Positions 11,092 through 23,700 of a DNA stretch of 64,000 nt are shown one piece after another; positions within the stretch are counted from its first letter, which is position 1; the number at the start of each line of letters is the position of its first letter. The position numbers and the translations under genes were made by a program. Under the pieces are notes generated by a model. That model made no database searches. It had not been told where the DNA came from and saw only the letters and a list, made by a program, of their open reading frames with translations. This stretch comes from Tetrahymena thermophila SB210 (lineage: Eukaryota > Ciliophora > Oligohymenophorea > Hymenostomatida > Tetrahymenidae), in NCBI RefSeq assembly GCF_000189635.1, contig NW_002476412.1, positions 124,001 through 188,000 on the forward strand, written 5' to 3'.

Positions 11092-14000
11092 TCATACATA
11101 GAAAACTTCGAAAAAAATGTCATTGCTCTATTTTTAATTTTTATATGCTTCAGATTCAATTAAAATACCAAACTAGTCATAGTAATTCTCTTATTATATT
11201 TTAAAAGCTTATTCTATTTATAATAAATTATTATAAAGTTAATTTAAATAAAAAATAATTAATTAATAAATTAATAAATTACCAATAACTTAGTTTAAGA
11301 CTCCTTTTTATCTTTCAACTTAATAAACTCTGAATATAGTATCTTGATAACCAAGTAACATGTATTTTTAATCTTTTGTAAAAATTATTTGTATATTATA
11401 TTCGCCTTCCAGATAATTTTGAATATTAGTATCAGCTAATTTTATGGTATGCAAATATTTATTATTCAGATGATAAATCTTTAAATCTTGACTGGGAATA
11501 ATCATTACTAAGTATTCATTATTATTCAAGAACTCTAAGCTAAATACATTATCTTCACATTCAAAGTTATCAATGTTTTCAAATTAGCATGTGTCTTAAT
11601 ATTAATAAATGCTAACATTCTTTTAATTAGAATAAGCGATATGCTAAGAATCTATGGAGAATGCTAAGTTTTAAATTGATTTTTCTGAGCTATTAAATTA
11701 GTATTACAGTACCGTAACTTATTCAAATTTATTTGAAGCATCATAAACCTCATATTACTCTCCTAAATAAAGTGAGGCTAAATACTTTCCATCCCTTGAA
11801 AAGTATAATTTTTTTATAAAAGATGATGCAGATTTTTTAAATTCAAGCTTAAAACCTTTATTGACATTGTAAAATTACATTTCTCCAATATTTGTTATTA
11901 CTAGGTATTCATGAGATAGGGCAACATTTTATTCTAATTTTAGAGATTATTCCAATTTTATAGAAGTTAAAAGTTCAAAATTTTTTTCTTTATTCCAAAC
12001 TTTAACATAATTTTCACAAGATGTAAGTAAGAGTTTATTGTCAATTGAGAATATTACTTATCTTATCCCCTTTTAATGCACTATGCCAGTGTGTATAAGC
12101 TCAAATCCCTTTTTTGCATCCCAGATTTTACATGTGCAGTCTTAAGAAGCTGTTGCGATTAACTTATCATCGTAAGATAGAGCTAGTGATGATATTTATT
12201 GAGTATGACCTTATAATTATTTTATAATTTCGTATCCAACACTTATATTCCAAACTTATAAAGTATGCTCATTTTATTCTAAAAGCTTATTCGTCGCAAG
12301 ATGATTCTCTGTGGGAGAAAAAGCTACTTTTGAAGTTTTTATTTTTAGAATGTTTTCTAAAGTGAATCCTTATTCTGCATTCCAAATTTTACAAGCTGGA
12401 TCAAAAGAGCCTGTTGCTAGGTATTTAGAATCAGCTGAAAAGGAAATACTAAGTATTGAGCTAGTATGATCCTTAATAGTAGTAATCAGCTCATAGTCTT
12501 TCTATACATTCCAAATTTTACAAGTTGTATCTTTAGAACTTGTTGCCATATATTTCCCATTTTTCGAGTATGCAATTGATGTTATTTAATCAGTATGGCC
12601 TTCAATACTTTTAAATGACTAAAAATTTTTTTATACGTCCAGCAATCTGCAAATTTTTTTGTTTGTTACTATTGCTAAGCACTTACTGTCGATTGAAAAT
12701 ACTGCAGGTAGCTATGGTTAACTCTTAGACTCCATCTCCATGACATACAATTTTTAATTTGATTACTCTTATTTATATTCATTTATTTCTTTGATTATCT
12801 AATAATCGCTCAACACATTCCTTATCTAGAAAGTATTATTAGCAAAAGCAAATGCTAAATATTTACCATCTGAAGAAAAGTTAGCAGTCTCAATCTGTTG
12901 AGATTCAAGCATAATTTCTTTTATGAATTGAAATCCTTTTTCAACATTCCAAAGATAAGCTCTTTAGTTTTATTTACAAGCAACTAAAAGGGTTTTAGAG
13001 TCAGGAGAAAAAGCAATAGAAATCACTTCATCTGAAATCTAAACGATGTTTATTAGTTTATATCCAAGTTAGACATCCCAGATTTTAATATTTTAATCTT
13101 CATTTCCTGTAACTAAATATCTACCATTTGGAGAGAATGAAACACATTTTATCTCTGCTTTCTAATCCAAAGCAAACATTTTTTTATAGTCTTTGTCATT
13201 TTCTTTATTTATTATTTCGAGATGCTCCTTTTATGATAAACAAATAAAGTTGCCATTTAAAGAAAAAGATAATTTTTCATATTATTTATTTATGGGATAA
13301 ATAGCTATACGCTAATAATTATTATTATTATGAATTAATTCAATATATTCTCCTTCATTTTACTCATTCAGAAAAGCAAGAGCTAAAATTTGATCATCTT
13401 AAGAAATAGCAGCATATTTAAGAAAATGCTCTTTTTTAATTTATTTTGTCATAGTCAAACTTTTCAAATCCCACACTTATAGTTCTCTCGCAAAACAAAA
13501 AACTGCATTTAGACCTGACTTTGTTATCAAGGCATTCTTTATTTAAGGAGTTTATGCTGTTTTAATTACAGAAAAGTTTTTTTCTATATCTAAAAATTGA
13601 ATCGATCCATTATATAATATTATTAATTTATCAGTTAAGAATGGATTATAGCCTTCAGCATAAACGTCTTTAAAGCCGTCTTGTATTGTACCATACAATT
13701 TACTTTTTGAATTCTATAGGCTTATTAAGTATTTACTATTGTTTCTTGAAAAAGTGAAAGTAGTTATTTTTTTAGAGAATTCATGTTTAGTTATTACATC
13801 AAGAGTTTAAGCATCTATTTCATATAAAGTTTTTGAGATGCAAAAAGCTATTTTTTTCTCATTTATTATTTCAATTTATTCGCAAAACTCTCCATTTTGT
13901 AAAACTTTTTTTGTATTTATTACTTAAACCATGTTATCCTTCAAGCTGATACAATTGATATAGCCTGAGTTAGATATTGAAATTAAATTATCTCCACTAA

Positions 14001-17000
14001 AAGCTGATTTATATAAAGGAGTGAGAGTGCTAGTATCTAAAGTCAGTGAATAAGATTTGAACATGGCAGATTTTAAATTTGAGCCTTAAAACATTTCCTG
14101 ACTATCTGTTTCTAAATACGCATGGCTTAAATTACATTTTACAAACGAGACCTGTTTTCTTTGATTGAACAAAAGGTAAGCACAAGAGAAAGAGCAGAGC
14201 TCAAACTTTAAACCTTAATAAGAAAATTTGGAAATAAACAAAGCAGAGAGTAAATTAGATGCACCAATATCTATTTGACTTTTCTTATCAGGACTAGGAA
14301 TAGTAGATTTCTTTATATACTAGATAAATCTATTTGTTTTTTTTATGTCTTCAATCTTGTAGCTTTCATAGAAAGAATCAGAGAGTATTTCTTATTGAAG
14401 TAGCTTATAAAATTTAATTAAAATTTACTACTCTGATTAATTCTTTGCTTAAGTCATGATCAGCTTTGTGTTGATATTGAATTTGGAAAGTTCTTCTAAG
14501 CTTAAATTGCAAATGTTCTCTCGATTGATGTCAAAATCAAATTTCATTGCTCTTGCAACAAAATATTCAAATAATGACTTGTGCTTAAATTCTATGATCT
14601 TTTATTAAGTTGATTGAATAACTTAATTTGCTTCATCTTTTACTCTTGTTATGATCTTAGAATTCACGTAATTTTCTATTTTATCTTTAAGCTTTTTTTA
14701 ATTGTCCACAGAAAGAGTTTTAACTATTTACCCTATTAAATTAAATTTTATTTCTTCTCTTTTTATTTGTAAAAAGTTGCTCTTTTCTCCTTTATTGCGA
14801 AACATTTCCATCGCAACAGTTTAAAAGTAAATAAAGAATTAATTTATAATTTGCTCTTTAGAAGATTTATTCGATAAATCTTCTTGTGTCTATGTCATAA
14901 AGTCAAGTGCTTCTCTGTTGAATTATTCTTTAAAGAAAATTTCTTGTATTTGAATCTGGTCAGATATGTCTTTTATTAATTCTTTGATTTCATTAGGTGA
15001 TTTGTTGATTGCCATTCTTGTAAATAGATACAAGTTTATCGGGAGATACAGAATATTGGCCATATCTTTGTTTTCGAGAGACTCTTTTACCACATTTACG
15101 AATTGCTCTTAGCTGAGTTAAATTTAACTTTTAGTAGCTTCCTTGTTGTAAAATTTCTCACAGTACTAAAAAATATCCTTTTTTTCAAACTCTTCAAGCT
15201 TTACAATGCACAATGATTATTTTTCAATCTAATTTTATTGGTTGTAATTACTAAAGTATTTTTCAGCATCGTTTTCATTAATTTTTTCCATTCGAGAAGA
15301 AACAATAAGAAGAGTATTCTTCCATTCATTTAATTTAAACTAAGTATGAACTTTAAAGAAGTCTCCAGCGTATTCATCATATCCATCTAAAAGAATCAGC
15401 TTGTTAATAGGTAAAGTTTTTAGTTTCTGAATTTGATCTAGACTAAGTTTTTAGTTCAACAAATAATTATCTAAAGACGGATTATTTGCATCCAAGCTAT
15501 TACATTTGATCAGCAAAGGAATGAAATTTACTTCAGAATTGTATTTCAAGGCATTAGAATTCTTTTCTTTCATTATCACTGTTTCTAATTTTTTTATCAG
15601 CATAGACTTTCCTGTTCCTCCCTCTGCAAGTACCGCTAAGGTATTGCACTATTATCCTTTACTACTTTTCAGTAAAAAGTTATTTATAATTTACTATAAA
15701 GCATTTTATTTTTATTTCTAGTCTTATTAATCATTGAATATGTTGTTTCCTTATAGATACTTAATATTTTAATCGATATACAGATCTTACACTTCAAGTA
15801 AAATGTCATCTTTCTGAGCTATGTCTTTTTCCAGTCTTTTTCTTGCTTCTAACTCCCACTATTCAATCAACTTAATCGATATTTTTTACAAGAAATCGCT
15901 GGGATCTTTAATTGTATCTTCTATTTATTCTATCTCATCTTTACTGATTTTATTATTCTGCATTTCTTACTTTCTGTCTTGCTAGTACTGAATTACTTCA
16001 TTTCCAATTTTAGTTGGGTTTTTCTATACTTCTTGATTGACTCTTTCAACAAATGCTGTGTTATTCTAAAAAGCTAGCTTAACTGCTTCATTTTTTTCTG
16101 TAGCATAGCAATAGACAAGATGGACCCATAAATTTTCAGCATCAGAATTTTGCTTAGTTTTTAGAATAGAAAAATATTTCAGAAGAATTGAATTAGATAA
16201 GTACCTAAAGGTAGCATCTTTAACAGTGAATTTAAAGAACAATAAAAAATTTTCAGATTAGTGCTTTTGTGTAGATTATTATTTCAACATTTGGATGAAT
16301 TGAAGCACAATTTAATTATTTAAATACTGATTTTGAACATCTTGGTTGATCTAAGCTTTAGTATTTGATAAAATGCTGTTTATTTAGATTAGAATATACA
16401 GAATTATGTAGCTCGAAGTTTCTTTGTTTGAGTATTCAACAAATTTTTCTATGTAGAAAAGTAGTTCTTCACTTGCTTAAATATTTTAAATTTTACCAAA
16501 CTTTTTATGCTTTTAAGCAATCAAGGCAACAAACAAATAGAAGACATTATCTTTTGAAAAAGATTTTATTTTTTCATGAACCTTGTCAACAATTTACCAA
16601 ACACATTAAAGTTGTTATTATTTAGAGAATGCGACCTGCTCAATATTATTTAATAGTTAATTCTCTTGTGAATTATCTAGTTTTCCAGTTAACAATTTTT
16701 AAACAAATTATGAAAACTCTGCAATTTAATTTTGATTTTGAGCATCTTTAAAATCTTCTTCATTAAAATCACTCAAAAAAGAAAAAGCAAACTCAAGATC
16801 CTAACAAGAAAATAATTTACTATTATCTTTAAGGTGATTGAGGAACACTTCCAAGTATTTAATAAGTCCGTTTCTGTCGTCTTTATCTAATTCTTAAGTT
16901 CCTGAAACAAAGTAAAGTAAAATAATATTGAAAGCTTCTACTAAGCTATTTCTATAAAAATCAATTCCCATCAAGATCTCCACTTTTTTATGATTAAGGT

Positions 17001-17772
17001 ACTTCTAAAATATTTCCTTCACTTCTGATGCCTAGTCAAATTTTTCGATTACTTGGGTAACATGTGATTAGCTAAAAGCATTTTTAGGAAAAATACTTGG
17101 AAGCTCATTAATAATATTAATGTTGGTCTACTAACTATTTTGATTATTGTCTTAAGGTTATAAAGCTTGAGGTAAGTTTAGGTCTCTAATTTTTTCTTGA
17201 ATGTTGTACTAATGAATCTCCCTTAAAGTGGAATTGTCTTAACTGCAGCATTAACCTCCTCCTAAAATTCTAAGTGCTTGCTTATGTGTTGAATTTTTCA
17301 ACTTATTCATTAAATTTTAAGCTTTTTTTAAATGATTTTGTTTTAATTTATTGATCAAATTCTACTTTCTGATTTATGATAATTAAGCTAATCCTTTTTG
17401 AAGACATGTTTAAGCTTACAATATTTTAATAGAGTATTCTTTTTATTATTATATTTATACCTTTTCATTAAATATTTCTTCTGATTTATTTTTACTATTT
17501 TCCATCATCATTAATAGCCTCTCTAGCTGAAAAGTTTCTTATTAAATATTCAAATATGAATTAATAAAATAAAGGATAATTGATGAATTTTGTACATTTG
17601 CTTGTTCTTGATTGATTTTTTAAAGAATCAGTTTCTTTTTTATGATTGTTGTTTGTTTTCTTATTTCAACTATGACTTATTTATTTGTAATTCCTAGTTT
17701 TTTTTAAATTCTACTTAATCTTTTTTTAAAAACGAGTTTTAATATTTTTATTTAATAAAAATAAATTATCAT
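11092..17772 (-). CDS. Giant NACHT-domain NTPase with C-terminal WD40 repeats
   Basis: One frame without any TGA runs from ATG 17772 to 11283. A 69-nt intron (11214-11282) and a last exon 11092-11213 give about 2203 residues. A P-loop EGGTGKS lies at residues 717-723, followed by a Walker B/NACHT motif LLDGYDEY (D796-G-Y-D-E800) and a VSSR sensor-like segment. These mark a STAND-class NACHT NTPase. Roughly residues 1250-2160 form many WD40 repeats with recurring SKDGKYLAT and CKIW-type motifs, which would make propellers acting as sensor or scaffold. The N-terminal 700 residues are helical. The first 60 include a basic stretch (FKKRLSRIQKKL, VEIRKQ, IIKKK) loosely like an importin-beta-binding segment. 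A second possible start is M at 17511. NACHT-WD40 proteins elsewhere act in signalling, self-recognition or regulated death; the role here is unknown. Confidence 0.9.
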
Positions 17773-18925
17773 ACAAACAACAAAATAATTAAATTTTATA
17801 TTAAATTTATGTTGATTAGGCCTAAATGGAATCCAATTTAGAATCAATATAGGCTTGCTTATTCCAAATATATAATTAGATCAGATAATTATTATAAAAA
17901 TTGATATAAAAGTATTAAATAATTTTTTATAAATTTTAAAAGAGCAAATTTTTTATTTTTTTTATTTTAAATTAGCTATTTAGTCTTTTTTTCATCAAAT
18001 AAATTTTATTATTCAAATTAAAAATTTATATAAAAATAAGAAGCATCATTCAAATAGACTTGTTTGTTTAACGAATTTTTTAAAGTCTTGTCTTAAATTT
18101 GTATGAAATGTATAATTTGTAAAGCAAAATATTGTTGATATTTTCTGAAAAAATATGTTTTGTCTATCTAATTATTTGTTAATCATGAAATTTTTGTTGA
18201 GATAATAATACTTTAATTGAACAATATAAAATATGTGTTTCTTCTTCCATAAATTGTTTATTCTACTAATCAAAGGCTTTAAATTAATTAGTACAAAAAT
18301 CAATTCTTTATCATAATTTAAATTAATTACAAAACACATTTTAGTATCAAAAAAATTTAATTTATTTTTTAATATAAATAAATCTTCTTTCTTTTCTGTA
18401 AACTGTAAAGAATTTATTTTTAAATTATTAAATATTTTAGTATTAGTATTTACTATAATGACTAATAATGTTAACTTTAATAAATTGGTTTATTATTAAA
18501 AAATAAGTGAAAGGAAATATTGAGAAAAGAAATAAATATAAATTAATTAATTAATTGAACTTACTATAAATTTATTAAAATTAATTTAGTCATTTATTTA
18601 TTATATAAAAATTATTTTAAATTTCAAATTTAAGAATGAATACAAAAAAAATTTACTCAAAGAAAATAAATAAATAAATCATTATTTATTTAATTTTGAT
18701 ATCTTAAGTTGTTTGTTTTAAAATAATTTAATAAACTATAATTTATTTTACTGAATTCTGATATTCTTAATAAATAAACAGTCTAATCATAATTTAAAAT
18801 TCAGTCAAGGTCGATCGATCTATTCAGTATATTTAAAAGAAAAGCAATTCCCATTTATTTTTATGAATTAAAGTTATGGTTTTATTCGTATGTTATTTGT
18901 TTAGATTTGTATTAAAAAAATAATT
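17773..18925. other. Intergenic spacer
   Basis: AT-rich spacer upstream of the NACHT gene, which is on the minus strand, and downstream of the RING-type gene. An in-frame TGA (minus strand) at 17881-17883 bounds the NACHT reading frame on the 5' side. Nothing else was recognised. Confidence 0.55.
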
Positions 18926-19705
18926 TCATTAAAATAAGCGTTTATAGTAACCAATATCTCCGTTAAGGGAAGTGCAATGGCGACATGTATAATCTTTTCC
19001 ACATAATCTGGAATCTGCTGATTTAAGTCCACAGTAAAATGATCCATTTTTATAGAAAGCTATCCTACCTTCTCCATTGACTAGAGCTCCTTTATCAAGT
19101 TTTCTATATTTTATATCTAATTCCATGCAGTGAATACAGTTACAACCATTCATAGGACCACAAACTCCAGTACAAATATTGCATTTAAATCCTGCACTCT
19201 TTCCACAATAAAACTTTGAAGTAATACCTATATTGCAGGTAAAACCAGCTGCATTTTTTATTTCTTTTAATACATCTATTTAGTTTGATAGTTAGGGATA
19301 TGGGTTTGACTCTAACAGCTTTAGGATTTAGTCTTCATGACTTTATGTTGCATGATCTATGAATGATTGTTTATTTCCTTTGAATTAACACAATCTGCAT
19401 TAAATGTATTTTTGAGGACATTTTATTTCGTGTGATGGCATTTCAGAAATTTATAAAATTAAACCACAATCATACTTGCAAGGGATAGGAAATTTGTTTA
19501 TCAGTTTTTAAAGATACATATTTAGCTAAAAATTTGGTTGTTTATTTCTACAATTAGGACAAGCGAATAATCTATTTTACTTCATATCTTATACGCATGC
19601 ATCGCAGCTTACTATTCCACAACATTAAGAAGTGAAAGCCTTATTAGGAATACATTGACAAATAATGCAGATGATATCTTCTTTTTCTACTTTACTTCCT
19701 TCCAT
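18926..19705 (-). CDS. RING/TRAF-like zinc finger protein with conserved Cys-rich C-terminus (copy 1)
   Basis: Single exon of 259 residues ending KRLFQ then TGA. The N-terminus carries a RING-like finger: CIICQ, QCCG, CDACV, then CPNC. A second Cys/His region follows (CKYDCG, then HEIKCP, QCRLC). The C-terminal third holds a Cys-rich module, CGPMNGCNCIHCMELD, then YCG, CGKDYTCRHC. The same architecture occurs in the two plus-strand genes at 49255 and 51431, so the three form a family. This copy is the most divergent and lies about 30 kb away on the opposite strand. RING plus TRAF-type fingers suggest a ubiquitin ligase or adaptor role; no substrate can be inferred. The start is the ATG just before the RING finger, matching the paralogues. 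Confidence 0.85.
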
Positions 19706-20731
19706 AATTATTATACTAATTAAAAAAAAGTATTACTATTCATTTTTAAATTAATTAAGGTTTTTATATCTGTCTAATTATTTAATCTCAATATAGAAAA
19801 GATATTTTTTTAATGGCTATTATCGGAATTTGTAAGAATTAAAATTCAAAAACATTGATAGAATAAAGCTAAAGGTACTTTTTACATTTTTTAATTTTAA
19901 TTTAGGTATTCCTATTATTTATTTATTATTGGAACAATTATTTACTGAGAATTGCTTTATTTTTTCATTTTGATTACTTTAGCTTTGAATAACTGAAATA
20001 ACCAACAATGATTTTTTCAAAAATAAAAATCTTTTCATTGTTCATATTTTTTTATAAAATTAATTTGGCTAAATAAATTTTTTAATTATTTTTGAAAGTT
20101 AATTTTAATTTAAAAATAACAAATAAAAAAATTTAAACAATTTCTTGAACTAATTAAAAAATTTTAATATCCTAAAATAAATTCTTAAAGATACAATTTA
20201 CTTAAATTGTCTTTTTAAAAAATTTAAAAATTATTATTATTATTATTCGTGTATGTAGCCTTGAAAAAGGCAGTACCCTAGGGTACTACATATATATATA
20301 ATAATAAAATTTAAAGAATTTCTTGAAGTAATTAAGAAATTTAAAGTCCGTCCTACATTAAATATTTAAATTTAGGTTTAACTTAAACTGTCTTTTGTAT
20401 AAAATTAAAATTAATCTGACATTATTTATTAGTAATATGAAAATGTTTTACTTATTAGCATAATTTTTTAATTTATTTCAAAATAAAAAATAGAATAAAA
20501 TAATTTCAACAGTTCCTAGAAGTAATTAAGAAATTTTAATGTCCTACAATAAATATTTAAAGATAGATTTTACTTAATTAGTATTTTTAAAATGTAAAAA
20601 ATAAAAATAAATTATAATTTATTAGTAAAATAAATATTTTATTTATTAGTATAATTGTTTAGTTTGTTTTAAACAGTCAGTCATGGAATATATTAAATGT
20701 AATATTTTTAATTAAATTAGATAACTTTTTT
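19706..20731. other. Intergenic spacer with a palindromic structure
   Basis: Spacer between two minus-strand genes: upstream of the RING-type gene and downstream of the CEP164-like gene. It contains loosely repeated motifs of the form TTTCTTGAA.TAATTAA.AAATT near 20136, 20315 and 20513, and the palindromic element at 20252-20292. No gene was recognised. Confidence 0.5.
20252..20292. repeat. Compound palindrome (possible three-way junction)
   Basis: A perfect 16-nt palindrome AGTACCCTAGGGTACT (20272-20287) is preceded by a small hairpin CCTTGAAAAAGG (20259-20270) with a GAAA tetraloop. Flanking TATGTAG and CTACATA can pair around both. This is the most GC-rich block for hundreds of bases and stands out from the surrounding homopolymer-like sequence. 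The fold is proposed by eye; function unknown. Confidence 0.65.
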
Positions 20732-23700
20732 TCAATTAATTGTATATTTTGATAGAAGATCTTAGTAATGCTTCATTTTTCCTTAGATGTAGACCTAAAT
20801 TTAGTAAATAGTTGTACATTTTATAATTTGAATTAAGTTTAAAATAAATTACTTCTTGTCCTATTTTGCTATATTTGTTTGGTGGTTGGAGTGATTAATA
20901 TTTGGCAGAAATAATTCTCTATTAAAAGCTTTAGTTTGCATGTTTAAAATCGTCTTCGTTATTATCTTCCCATGAAGAATGATGTTCTAATTAATCTTAA
21001 TCACTTTACTGAGTAATACCTTCTTCTTCTTGCTCATCCAGCTCATATTCTTAGAAGCTTTAACCGTTTTAATGTGCAAACTTCTAATATTTATTTTTTT
21101 ATCTATTTAAGTATGACTACTCTTGTTGGTATTATTTCCTTTAAGCTTGATAAGTTTACTAGCTTTCATAATTAAAGCTGTTAATAGATGTTGAATATTT
21201 CTAATGTTCTTCTCTTGATAACTATTTGTATTCTTCATACATGCTTTCTATTTCGTCTAAATATATATATATATATATGTAAGAGCTTATTAATATTAAT
21301 TAACTCAAATTAATATAGCTAATTTTTACCTTCTTCATCTGAATGATTCATTGTTTCTAATTTTATTTAAATATTGTCAAGCATGCGTTTCTTTTAATTT
21401 AATTCCAATTCTTTTTTTTGTAAGCTTATTTTATGATTTTCCTGGCCAATGAGTTTTTATTTTAAAACTTTTTCTGCATTTTTGACAGTGTTTTATCTTT
21501 ATTAAATAAAAAATTATTCAAGTATTGAAATTTAATGTTGTTTGTTTTTTTACATATTTTTTGATAAGTCGTGCAATAAAAATTCATTTTGTCCTCTTTT
21601 TAAGCTTTTTATTTCTTCTTTTGTTGTTTGAATTTAGTGACTCAGAATTTCTTTGTCTTTTTTTACACCATCAGACTCTAATTTAAGCTTTTCAAACTCT
21701 AGTGACATAATTGTTTTCCAATCTTTTTTCAACTAGTAAAAAGGCGATTGGTTTTGGTTGTTTGCTGCTTTAAAACTCTAAACTGACTAGTTATGGCTAT
21801 TAATTCTACTTGTTTCTCCAAATTTATTAAACTAAATAGTTCCTTAATGACTTGGAGTAATAATTCTCTTATTTGTAAAATCATCCAAAGAAAGTTCTCT
21901 GTTTTTAAGATTATGAGAAGGAATCAAAGGTGGAGTTTACTTTTGAAAATTTTTTCTCTTCTATTCATTTGCCTAATAAAAAAAAAATTAAATTTGAATA
22001 AATATTTCTTTAAAAATATTAGAAATGAATTTACCATAACTTAATTTTTTATTTGCTCAAGCTGCTATTTGAGCTGACTGATTTAATCTTCTTTTGAGGT
22101 TTAAAACTGCATGTCTTGTCTTCTGGAATCCTAATAAAATCCTTACTAACTCTGAGTTTAATAAGCTCTATCGTAAGAAGAGAATCTTTTTTACTGTTAA
22201 AATTGAGAGCTCTCAAATTGAGAATGTCTTTTTCTAATAAAAGACTCATCTTCATTATTACTTGGTGTTTGTTTAGGAATTGATAAATAATTATCAACTT
22301 GAGGTCTATGAATTTCATCTAATTTTTGCTCAATAACTTTTTTTAGATGTTAAAGTTGTTCTTTTTCTTTTGACAAAGTAGAGTTTTATTCATTTTCATT
22401 ATTTTTTATCACAAATGTTCCTTTTTTGATTAAATTAATATCTCTGTTTTTCAAAATATCGTTTTCCTAAGAAATAGTATAATTATTAGCATTAAACTAA
22501 TCACTTTGAATTTAGGTAAAATCATCTTTTAGCTTGCTAACCTTATCAATTAATTACTGCTCCCTTCTCTCCTATATAAAACAATAAATATAATCTAACT
22601 CTTCATATAAAAAAAATATATATAATTTACCTAAGCATAAATATTTTATGAGCTAGGAATATTAAATTAGTTTTATTCCTGCAATAATTTTTAATATTCC
22701 TGCAATTTTTCTTGAATTTAATTTTAAAAACCTGATATATTCTCTTTATCAGACTCAATCTACTCCTGAGTGAGTTTAATTTGTTCATTTTGCTGTTTAA
22801 TATTATCGTTTAATTATAATTCTAAATTCTTTAGTTCAGCGTATTTTTTTGAGTAAATCTTTTTAGTATTCAATTTGCTCTATAAATCTAGCTACTCATC
22901 TTCCAACTTCTAAATTTTTCTTTCGAGTTTTGCAACTAATTCCTAAAGAAAAAAAAATTAAATGTTAAATAAAATTTATATTTAAAAAAATTAAAGTAAC
23001 AATCCTAAATTAAATGAAATAAAACAATTATAAGATAAATAATAATTATATAGATTGAATTTTTGATAAATTAGTTGATCATATTATATATAAAATGGCA
23101 TTTTAATAAATATAACACTTCCATATATTAAATATTTGAGAACTATTTATTGCACTTTAAACTAAAATTATAAGATAACAAAAAACTCTTTTTATCTCAA
23201 TAAATATTTAATATGATCAAAATAATTCTTTCTTATTTTATTTGAATAAATTTTTAATTCTAAAATTTTATCTTAAGAAATATTTAATTTAATCTAAATA
23301 ATTTATTATTATTTTATTTAATATAATTTAATTCTAAAATTTTATTAATATTTAATTTAATCAAAAACATTTCTTACTTATTTTATTTGAATAAATTTTT
23401 AATTCTAAAAGTATATCTCTTTTAATTCTAAAAGTATATCTCATGAAATAATTAATTTAATCAAAAACATTTTATTTGAATAAAATTTTTAATTCTAAAA
23501 TTTTATCTCATGAAATATTTAATTTAATCAAAAACATTTCTTTCTTATTTTATTTGAATAAAATTTTTGATTCTTAAATTTTATCTCAAGAAATATTTAA
23601 TTTAACCAAAACATTACTTTCTTTTTTATTTGAATAACATTTAATTCTAAAATTTAATCTCATGAAATATCACAACATTTTTTTCTTTTTTATTTGAATA

